Below are positions 1-5,582 of a DNA stretch of 8,757 bases, piece by piece (positions within the stretch are counted from its first letter, which is position 1; every line of letters starts with the position of its first letter). Source of the DNA: Balneolales bacterium (lineage in GTDB: Bacteria; Bacteroidota; Rhodothermia; Balneolales; Natronogracilivirgulaceae); NCBI GenBank assembly GCA_007131625.1, contig SLQC01000419.1, positions 1-8,757 on the forward strand, written 5' to 3'. Below the pieces are notes generated by a model. The model ran no database searches, had not been told where the DNA came from, and saw nothing but the letters and a program-made list of their open reading frames with translations. A program made the position numbers and the translations under genes.

Positions 1-553
1 CAAAAGGCACATTTCCTACACGCATCGTTTCTCCGATTACATTCTATCCCTTAAACAGGTTCCTATGCACCCCGGCACCGATCACGGCAACACGCCGTAA
101 TGCGATGTCATCATGCGTATCAAAAAAGCTTCCGGCCCGGACCCCGAAATTACGGACATCCTGAAATTCGGGTGAAGTCCCCACAACGTTGATATTGGAA
201 CTCAGATTGCCAAAACGAACCTGCATTCTTCGGCTCTGCACAGGAACAGCTTGCAAGACATAGGGTACATCCCTTTGCAGTACTTCAGCATCCTGCACCG
301 TAAGTGTGGATACGGTACCACGGATTTCTTGTCTGCCGGGAGAACGTCTTGCCTCCTCTGCATTTACCACTACAAGATTGGTTCCCATTTCCTCGATCTT
401 GCTGAGTACCTCTCGCTGGGCACCTGTTCCAATAGCCACCATGACGATTACAGCAGATACGCCGATTACGATCCCGAGAAGTGACAGCGCAGTGCGTATC
501 TTGTACGTCACCAACTGTTTGGTGGAGATTTTTATACTGCGCGCGATTTTCAT
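1..553 (-). pseudogene. MacB-type ABC transporter permease 2, broken by in-frame TAG; runs off the left edge
   Basis: This is the second of two tandem MacB-type permease genes. The family forms a four-TM inner-membrane subunit with a large periplasmic domain that works with a MacA adaptor and an ABC ATPase. The start ATG (551-553) lies 3 nt after the stop of the preceding permease remnant. Residues 1-169 show the typical N-terminus: a KIRTALSLLGIVIGVSAVIV first TM segment (about 19-42), the following GTGAQREVLSKIEEMGTN segment, and the periplasmic core through RRVAVIGAGVHRNLFKG. A TAG codon (44-46) interrupts exactly where relatives continue. Past it the same frame reads NVIGETMRVGNVPF to the window edge, matching the family continuation (NLFxGE-NPIGKTIRIGNVPF-like). 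This looks like a single nonsense substitution, probably at a Glu, Gln or Lys codon. TAG is the normal stop of two intact genes here, so readthrough by code change is unlikely. The C-terminal three TM segments lie outside the window. Confidence 0.8.
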
Positions 554-556
554 TTT

Positions 557-1110
557 TCAACCACGTAATGATTCAACCGGCTGTAAAACCGCAGCACGCC
601 GGGCCGGTTGTATGCCGGCAACCAGAATCAGAAAGAGATCAAAGGTACCTACCATACCTTCGACCATATCCTGGTCACTGATAAAGCCACCTCTTGCATC
701 TGCCAGTTCCAAACTGTCGGCCAACCCGAAGTCACACCGAACAGTGGTCCATGAACCGATTGGTCTCGAAAAATAACATCCTGTCTGCCCCTACGGTTAA
801 AGGGAGCTACTTCTATAACAGATTCCACCTCTGTCAGAATGGCTTCAGCATCGTCAATTGTAAGAGTAGTAACCTCATCACCCCCTGACCTGGGCCCCAT
901 CAGCAAATCCCCACCTGCCTGTACCATGAGTGTTTCGTATCCAAACTGTTTCACCCGATCCGTAATTTGTTCCTGGGCTCCAAGTGCTGCCGATACGACC
1001 ATGGTCAGGGCCGTAATCCCAATGACAACACCAATCATCATCAGAAAAGTGCGAAGCTTGTTCCTGCCCAAACCGGTCATTGCGTTTTTTATCATTCTAA
1101 CCGTTTTCAT
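557..1110 (-). pseudogene. MacB-type ABC transporter permease 1, frameshifted and internally deleted
   Basis: This is the first permease gene after the ABC ATPase. The start at 1108-1110 is chosen because GGAGGTGGAGA sits directly upstream; it overlaps the ATPase end by 14 nt. Residues 1-140 are a normal MacB N-terminus: TM1 around 21-43 (FLMMIGVVIGITALTMVVS), then the start of the periplasmic domain ending GVTSGWPTVWNWQMQE. About position 688-693 the frame slips by one base. The old frame stops at 649-651, while the shifted frame continues with GGFISDQDM, the family's next segment. Soon after, the sequence jumps to the far C-terminus (FLILVAGIQPARRAAVLQPV, then ESLRG and TGA at 557-559), equivalent to the GIYPARRAARLDPIEALR ending of MacB proteins. 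Most of the periplasmic domain and TM2-3 are missing. The remnant is 554 nt, against roughly 1.2 kb expected for an intact permease. The two lesions make it certainly non-functional as a permease. Confidence 0.85.
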
Positions 1111-1849
1111 TCTCCACCTCCGTTTTTGGCATGCTTGCAATGGATTTTTCTGCATCAATTTTTCCTTCGTTCTTTACATCATCGGATATTTTGCCATCCG
1201 TGATTTGTATGATCCGGTCGGTATGTCGTGCAATTTCCTGCTCATGCGTCACGACTACTATGGTACGACCCTGCGCATTCAGTTTTTGCAACAAAGACAT
1301 GATCTCAATTCCCGATCGGGAGTCCAGATTACCCGTGGGTTCATCGGCAAAAACAATCTCCGGATCGTTGACCAGTGCCCGGGCAATAGCAACCCGCTGT
1401 TGCTGACCACCTGAAAGTTCACTTGGAAGATGAAACTTCCGATCCGACAAGCCGACTGCTTCAAGTGCTTTGTGTGCCATCACAGAGATGTTAGAACGAT
1501 CGGAGTACAGAAGGGGCAATTCGACATTTTCAAGTGCATTGGTCCGGGCCAATAAATGAAATGACTGGAATACAAAACCTATTTTTTTATTCCGTATAGA
1601 CGCAAGTTCATCATCACCCATTTTACTCACTTCAACACCATCCAGAATAACTGATCCGCTGGTAGGCTTGTCCAGACATCCCAAAATATTCATCAGTGTT
1701 GTTTTTCCCGATCCGGATGCTCCCATTATTGCAATAAATTCTCCTTCAAAAATTTCCAGTGATACATCATTAAGAGCCACCACATTGGTGTCGGCATTTC
1801 TGCCGAATATTTTTGATATGTTTCGAGCTTCAATGATTTTTTTTTTCAT
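1097..1849 (-). CDS. ABC transporter ATP-binding protein, MacB/LolD/YknY type
   Basis: This is a cytoplasmic ATPase of 250 residues that would power a MacA-MacB-like tripartite exporter (split arrangement, as in B. subtilis YknXYZ, rather than fused as in E. coli MacB). All nucleotide-binding motifs are present: Walker A GASGSGKT (43-50), Q-loop Gln95 (VFQSFHLL), signature LSGGQQQR (145-152), Walker B IVFADEP (165-171) followed by the D-loop GNLDS, and H-loop His202 (VVTHEQE). The LARTNALENVELPLLY segment after the Q-loop is typical of the MacB/LolD/FtsE branch. The start at 1849 is preferred over an in-frame ATG at 1912. It gives MKKKIIEARNISK, has GGGGAA about 8 nt upstream, and leaves a 13-nt gap to the adaptor instead of a 50-nt overlap. 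The stop is TAG. The residues after about 225 are polar and poorly conserved. The ATPase is intact although both permeases downstream are broken, so its own partner may be gone. Confidence 0.93.
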   Translation of the reverse strand: MKKKIIEARNISKIFGRNADTNVVALNDVSLEIFEGEFIAIMGASGSGKTTLMNILGCLDKPTSGSVILDGVEVSKMGDDELASIRNKKIGFVFQSFHLLARTNALENVELPLLYSDRSNISVMAHKALEAVGLSDRKFHLPSELSGGQQQRVAIARALVNDPEIVFADEPTGNLDSRSGIEIMSLLQKLNAQGRTIVVVTHEQEIARHTDRIIQITDGKISDDVKNEGKIDAEKSIASMPKTEVENENG

Positions 1850-1862
1850 GAATTTTCCCCTG

Positions 1863-2924
1863 TTAAAAAATTTCTGCGATTGCGACCAGTTCTCCCTCCT
1901 CCAATCCTTCAAGGATTTCGATATACGTACCGTCCCTCCAACCTGTGCTTACAATTCGGCGATGGCGATGCCCTTCTTCGGAAACCAGGACATATCGCTC
2001 CCCGCCGTCGCGCTGAACTGCCGCTGCTGGTATGGTCAATACACTTTTACGTTCTTCAAGTGTAATTGTAACATTTGCGGTCATATCGGGCCTCAAAACG
2101 TGATTTTTCAAATCGAGTATCTCAGTCGTTACAATATAATTCACCACATTATCCTGGATCACTGCTTTCGGGTATATAGCTGTAACCTTACCGGGAAAAT
2201 CCACATTCGGATAGCTATCGACGGTAAATGATGCGGATTGGCCGGTATAAATTTTGCCAATATCGGTTTCATCAACATAGGTATGCACCTCCAGCCGCTT
2301 CAGATCAATAATGTTGACAAAAGTAGGAGCAGCAAGTCCCGCTGCCACAGCTTCTCCTTCCTGCGTAGATACTGAGGCAATAACCCCTGATATTGGGGAA
2401 AGGATGGTTGCATACGTGAGCTGTATTTCTGCCAACTCGACATTTGCTTTCGCCTGCATCAACTGTGCGTTTAACGCATTATAGGATGACGCGTAAAGGT
2501 CAATCTCATGTTGTGAAATATGCTGACGCTCAAAAAGTCGGCGTTTCCGTTCATATTCATTTAGTGCTTGATCATATTCAACTTTTGTCCTTTCGAGTGC
2601 AGCCCTTGACTGAGCAAGACGTGCTTTCAGTTCTGAATCATCCAGCTCGGCAATGATGTCACCTGAATGTATTTCATCACCAATATTGGCTCGCAAACGG
2701 TTAACGACACCGGAAATACGCGACCCAACTTTTACTTCTGCACCCACCATGGGCTTGACTACACCAAGAGCAAACACTGTGGAACCAATGTTCTGTCTTG
2801 AAACTTCGACAGTTCTATAGTTTGAAGTGTCTTTAGAATCTTGCCGACCAATGGTATAATAAAAAAAGAAACCTGCTGCCAATACGATCAGAAAAAGGGT
2901 AAATATGATGGTATTTTTTTTCAA
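1863..2924 (-). CDS. MacA-like periplasmic adaptor (HlyD / membrane fusion protein family)
   Basis: This is a 353-residue membrane-fusion protein that would link an inner-membrane exporter to an outer-membrane channel. An N-terminal TM anchor spans about 6-25 (IIFTLFLIVLAAGFFFYYTI). Next come the first lipoyl half (about 60-95, VGSRISGVVNRLRANIGDEI, GDIIAELDDSE) and a helical hairpin (about 96-165, rich in Ala/Glu/Arg/Gln, with HISQHEIDLYASS at its turn). The second lipoyl half follows (ILSPISGVIASVSTQEGEAV), then the beta-barrel (LEVHTYVDETDIGKIYTGQ) and a membrane-proximal domain ending ILEGLEEGELVAI. Length and order match MacA. The adjoining MacB-type ATPase and permeases favour MacA over an RND-pump adaptor. 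The first codon appears to be TTG (2922-2924), since no in-frame ATG precedes it before a TAA at 2937-2939. No Shine-Dalgarno is evident in the AT-rich upstream sequence. The 118-nt gap to the DUF4405-like gene could hold a promoter, but I see no clear one. The stop is TAA. Confidence 0.92.
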   Translation of the reverse strand: MKKNTIIFTLFLIVLAAGFFFYYTIGRQDSKDTSNYRTVEVSRQNIGSTVFALGVVKPMVGAEVKVGSRISGVVNRLRANIGDEIHSGDIIAELDDSELKARLAQSRAALERTKVEYDQALNEYERKRRLFERQHISQHEIDLYASSYNALNAQLMQAKANVELAEIQLTYATILSPISGVIASVSTQEGEAVAAGLAAPTFVNIIDLKRLEVHTYVDETDIGKIYTGQSASFTVDSYPNVDFPGKVTAIYPKAVIQDNVVNYIVTTEILDLKNHVLRPDMTANVTITLEERKSVLTIPAAAVQRDGGERYVLVSEEGHRHRRIVSTGWRDGTYIEILEGLEEGELVAIAEIF

Positions 2925-3042
2925 AATGAGAAATATTTATATGATTTTGGGTTTCAATACTTTTTATGATTTTCTACCCCACATATGATTGGACGGACCA
3001 AATGCATATTTGTTCGAAATCACATTCCATTTAGCCACGATT

Positions 3043-3816
3043 CTAACTCCGGCTACGACCCGATCCGCTTCCATCCTGACGGCCTTCACCCTGGCCACGA
3101 CCCGTTCCGCCTCTGTCCCGGCAGTTTTCATTATCTTCACCATCTTCGTCTTTGTCTTCGGGACTGTCACGTCCCTCACTCTGGCCACCTCCTTCGCCAC
3201 GGCCTTCGCTGCTCCCGTCCTGACGACCTTCTCCCTCACCACTCTCACCTCTTCCTTCGGGGCTGTTATTTCCCACCCCCGTACCTTCGTGGTCGGAACG
3301 TTCAATACCGTCCGAATTACCAGCACCCGTTCCCCTTCCGGTTCTCTCGGGAAATTCCTGACGGTAGTAATCTTGAATGGCATCACTACCTGCATGCAGC
3401 CACCCGAATGGTGTCATAAGTGTAAGTGCACCGAGATACAGTACAATCGCTACAAGTACCGACGCAAACACCTCTTTTGAAATTCTGATCCGTGCAAACC
3501 CTGACATGGTTTCCGTTGATTTTTCCAATTTACGACGATGGGACCCTCTTTGCCTGAAATAGCACATGAATGAATTCCAGTTGTATACAAATAAATGTAT
3601 CACGGCAAGAACCAGTATGACAAGTGCCGATACCTGATGCAAGGATGCCCATTGCGTCTTGGTCATAGCGAGAATGGTCCAGCCGGTAGCGTCGGCAATA
3701 CTACAGGGTGGAGCAAAGTACATTACAATACCTGATAAAGCCAGTCCGGCAAAACTAAAAGCCATCAAAAGCGAGACAAAACCGCGTGTGGAAAATGATT
3801 TTCTGGATTTTTTCAT
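3043..3816 (-). CDS. DUF4405-like three-TM (probable b-type cytochrome) membrane protein with Gly/Arg/acidic low-complexity tail
   Basis: A 257-residue inner-membrane protein. Residues 1-157 resemble DUF4405 proteins: TM1 about 12-35 (FVSLLMAFSFAGLALSGIVM), a short loop with Trp46 and Trp56, TM2 about 58-80 carrying His60 and His74 (spacing 14, as expected for heme b ligands on one helix face), a basic loop (RQRGSHRRK), and TM3 about 113-134 followed by TPFGWLH. The positive-inside rule puts the N-terminus and basic loop in the cytoplasm and the C-terminus in the periplasm. Residues 158-257 are an unusual tail of about 30% glycine with many Arg, Glu, Asp and Ser, including a very acidic stretch near PEDKDEDGEDNEN. 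GEGRQDGS occurs twice. I recognise no fold in the tail. Heme binding is inferred from the histidine spacing only. It lies upstream of the exporter operon on the same strand. Start ATG at 3814-3816 with no clear Shine-Dalgarno; stop TAG. Confidence 0.75.
   Translation of the reverse strand: MKKSRKSFSTRGFVSLLMAFSFAGLALSGIVMYFAPPCSIADATGWTILAMTKTQWASLHQVSALVILVLAVIHLFVYNWNSFMCYFRQRGSHRRKLEKSTETMSGFARIRISKEVFASVLVAIVLYLGALTLMTPFGWLHAGSDAIQDYYRQEFPERTGRGTGAGNSDGIERSDHEGTGVGNNSPEGRGESGEGEGRQDGSSEGRGEGGGQSEGRDSPEDKDEDGEDNENCRDRGGTGRGQGEGRQDGSGSGRSRS
3067..3231 (-). repeat. Imperfect 21-bp direct repeats inside the DUF4405-like tail
   Basis: Two 21-nt copies (3067-3087 and 3211-3231) match at 18 of 21 bases, and both encode EGRQDGS on the minus strand. 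Shorter shared pieces (CTGGCCAC, GGCCTTC) recur between and around them. The tail seems to have grown by local duplication of a purine-rich GGN/GAN/CGN coding sequence. The copies are in the same reading frame, so changes in copy number by whole codons would alter tail length without breaking the protein. Confidence 0.6.
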
Positions 3817-3954
3817 CTGTATATTTTTTATTTCTACGGGCAGATGTAATGTTCAGATCTTAAATAATCATGCACTTGTGTGTAGAATTTCCGACATGAC
3901 CATTTCATCTGTCTAAATATTTTTGGATTATTATCGTCAAATGTCGTAGCAATA

Positions 3955-3988
3955 TTGAATAATAAATGCAGTTGAATAACAAATGCAA
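3955..3988. repeat. Tandem 17-bp direct repeat, two copies
   Basis: TTGAATAATAAATGCAG (3955-3971) is followed immediately by TTGAATAACAAATGCAA (3972-3988), identical at 15 of 17 positions. The copies abut the left arm of an inverted repeat. They lie about 140-170 nt upstream of the DUF4405-like start codon, so a repeated protein-binding site is possible. The AT-rich context means a chance or slippage origin cannot be excluded. Confidence 0.6.
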
Positions 3989-4025
3989 CATTATTTCATT
4001 AATTAGACGAGCCACTGAAATAATG
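3989..4025. repeat. Perfect 10-bp inverted repeat with 17-nt loop
   Basis: The arm CATTATTTCA (3989-3998) pairs exactly with TGAAATAATG (4016-4025) around a 17-nt loop. It could be a hairpin in a transcript or a binding site. Neither side has a T-tract typical of an intrinsic terminator, and the stem is AT-rich, so a terminator role is doubtful. Confidence 0.55.
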
Positions 4026-4036
4026 GTTCATTGATG

Positions 4037-4311
4037 TCATTTTCTTAAGAAGTTCATTGAGAGATCCACGACGTCGTATTTGTCGCCTTCATGATCTTTG
4101 TTAAATCCACGTCATCGTATTCGTCGTTTTCATGATCATTGAGAAATCCACGAGGCCGTATTCGCCACCTTAATTGATCGCGTAACACATACTTGCTAAG
4201 GAGGTTATCCAACACTTCCTAAATCTGTTGGTGTACGGTACCATTAAACATTGCAAAAGCAGGTGCGATAAAAATGGTCATCGGAAAGGTATTAAACCAT
4301 GCGGACACATT
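4037..4311 (-). pseudogene. Possible remains of an unrecognised small gene ending in the 41-bp repeats
   Basis: On the minus strand the frame from 4311 down to 4054 is open except for one TAG at 4219-4221. Before it the reading is protein-like (SAWFNTFPMTIFIAPAFAM, then FNGTVHQQI); after it come EVLDNLLSKYVLRDQ and, in the repeats, DHENDEYDDVDLTK. A one-base shift then gives DHEGDKYDVVDLSMNFLRK followed by TGA (4037-4039). Where repeat copies differ, many changes are synonymous or conservative when read in matching frames, which suggests a coding past with 14-residue units. I do not recognise the family; the WFNTFP...IAP stretch is vaguely reminiscent of a small membrane protein. Both the TAG and the frame slips between repeats would have to be lesions, so this remains speculative. 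Confidence 0.25.
4058..4180. repeat. Three tandem copies of a 41-bp unit
   Basis: The copies are 4058-4098, 4099-4139 and 4140-4180. The anchor ATCCACG recurs at 4064, 4105 and 4146, exactly 41 nt apart, and each unit also shares TCGTATT/CCGTATT and a TTCATGATC or TTAATTGATC end. The first unit contains the perfect palindrome ACGACGTCGT (4068-4077) and the second ATGATCAT (4132-4139). There are no spacers, so it is not a CRISPR array. The unit length is one short of a multiple of three. Confidence 0.85.
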
Positions 4312-4386
4312 TCAGAACCGATCCGTAACTGTCAAATACGACCAGCAAACCTGACTTGATGAGAAGATGAAGTCGTTCGAAAAAAT

Positions 4387-5487
4387 GTGATGAGATGCTC
4401 TGGGAATTGTTGGTTTCGGATAATGCCTTCGATGCGGTATGGAGCGGCATTTCACGGGTACCGGTCCAGATATGAAGAACAATCGCTGAACCGGGCAAGG
4501 TTTAAATTTTCATCCGACCCGTTTCTTTTCGAAACTTATGTCGAAAGTCGATTCCAGTTTGATCTACCGGCCGGTGTTGGAACAAGCACACTTGATCGTA
4601 GACGTTTCGCAGATCTTGAAGCTGGAACCCGCATACAGTATTTTGCAGATGGTGGCTGTTTTCGCGCTTCACCCCGTATGCATCTGGTATTTTTCCCCGA
4701 TGCTTTTCTTTCTGCCGGGCTGGGGTATAGTCGTACTTTTCAATATTTATACCAACTCTCTTTTTACAATCTTACCACCAGTGATATTTGGGTAACGGCA
4801 ACCGAAGAACAGAAACCGGTTGTATCCGATCACTGGTCAACCGGTATATATCTGCGTCCTTCAGATCGAATCTTTATTCAGGCAGAAGTCTATCTTAAGA
4901 GACAGCAAAATTTGCGAATTCATGAAATCAATATCCAAAGTGTGCAAGTACCATTAACCGCTGCTCCCTGGAATAAAAAAAATAAAGGTCTTGCCCGTGG
5001 TCTGGAACTTATGTTTTGAAACCGTACCGGCCCAGTCGATTTCACACAGACCTACACTCTTTCATCTACAAAGCTCAGAAATGAACAACTCAATAATGGC
5101 GAATGGTTTTATTCCTATTGGGATCGCCGCCACCTGTTCAATACCATGGTGGCCGTACATGTACTTCAGGAATTATCCCTCAACCTGAACTGGCTTTATG
5201 CAACTGGAGTACCCGATCGTATAAATCTCTTTGAGGTCGGTGAAGATCGTCTTGGGAGCTATAGCAGAGTGGATCTGTCTCTCAATTATTCGATTCAGGG
5301 GATCAAGCGCAACTGGGTGATTCAGGCAGGTGTATACAATTTGACAAACAGAAACAATCCGTGGTATCGTGACTGGATTCTTACTTAAAGTGACCAGGCT
5401 CAACAAAATCGTCTGGTGCCAATCCAAGCAGATGTCTATGATCTGGGATTGCAGCTCTCATTTTCGATCCGCTGCTATTTTATGTGA
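4387..5487 (+). pseudogene. C-terminal barrel remnant of a TonB-dependent receptor with two in-frame stops
   Basis: This is an outer-membrane receptor fragment. One frame reads as barrel strands from about 4430 (RYGAAFHGYRSRYEEQSL) through LSAGLGYSRTFQYLYQLSFY, LRIHEINIQSV and KGLARGLELMF. It hits TGA (5017-5019) and resumes without a shift: NRTGPVDFTQTYTLSSTK, WFYSYWDRRHLFNTMV, then LGSYSRVDLSLNY and YNLTNRNNPWYRDWILT. It hits TAA (5386-5388) and resumes again to VYDLGLQLSFSIRCYFM before TGA (5485-5487). The GLELMFRNRTG, WDRRH and YNLxNRxNPWYR blocks are typical of TonB-dependent receptors with carboxypeptidase-regulatory-like domains in Balneolota-type bacteria. The aromatic C-terminal strand is preserved. 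The TGA probably replaces CGA (Arg). The signal peptide, N-terminal domain, plug and early barrel strands are absent upstream. The preserved frame suggests fairly recent inactivation. Confidence 0.87.
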
Positions 5488-5582
5488 AAGTAATAAACAG
5501 GGCAGAGGCCACAGTTTCCCGCAGCCCCTTTCTTAATGACCTCCGTATAACAATCCAGTTAAAATCATGCCGTGTTACCCGG

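Larger units (their letters stand above)
3817..4053. other. AT-rich intergenic region upstream of the DUF4405-like gene
   Basis: No intact gene is seen here. It should carry the promoter for the minus-strand DUF4405-like gene. The nearest candidate on that strand is TTGACG (3935-3940) with TTTAGA (3912-3917) 17 nt away; the second box is poor, so the call is weak, and no clean Bacteroidota TAnnTTTG box was found. The region also contains a 17-bp direct repeat (3955-3988) and an immediately adjacent inverted repeat (3989-4025), listed separately. Confidence 0.4.

Noticed and set aside
839..1414. 191-codon plus-strand open frame across the ATPase/permease junction.
   Set aside because: It is antisense to well-recognised ABC transporter sequence and shows no domain of its own.
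2964..3480. Alternative frames over the DUF4405-like tail (2964-3395 minus; 2985-3419 and 2989-3480 plus).
   Set aside because: They are low-complexity shadows of the repetitive tail. The frame continuous with the TM segments is the credible one, although a frameshift into the tail cannot be fully excluded.
4058..4180. CRISPR array.
   Set aside because: The repeats are directly adjacent with no spacers and are diverged; no cas genes are seen.
4198..4205. Perfect AAGGAGGT on the plus strand, as a ribosome binding site for a small gene.
   Set aside because: No ATG, GTG or TTG follows at a usable distance, and TAA lies just downstream in a possible frame.
4195..4214. Minus-strand TTGGATAACCTCCTTA resembles the 3' end of 16S rRNA (TTGGATCACCTCCTTA).
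   Set aside because: The similarity stops outside these 16 bases: the helix-45 stem and the rest of 16S are absent. Chance or a Shine-Dalgarno-like stretch explains it.
44..5388. Alternative genetic code or programmed readthrough.
   Set aside because: Three different stop codons are involved, each also terminates an intact gene here, and the affected genes carry additional lesions (deletion, frameshift, missing front half).
5488..5582. Bidirectional terminator between the convergent receptor remnant and barrel-protein gene.
   Set aside because: Only short GC-rich pairings are visible and no stem followed by a T-run on either strand.
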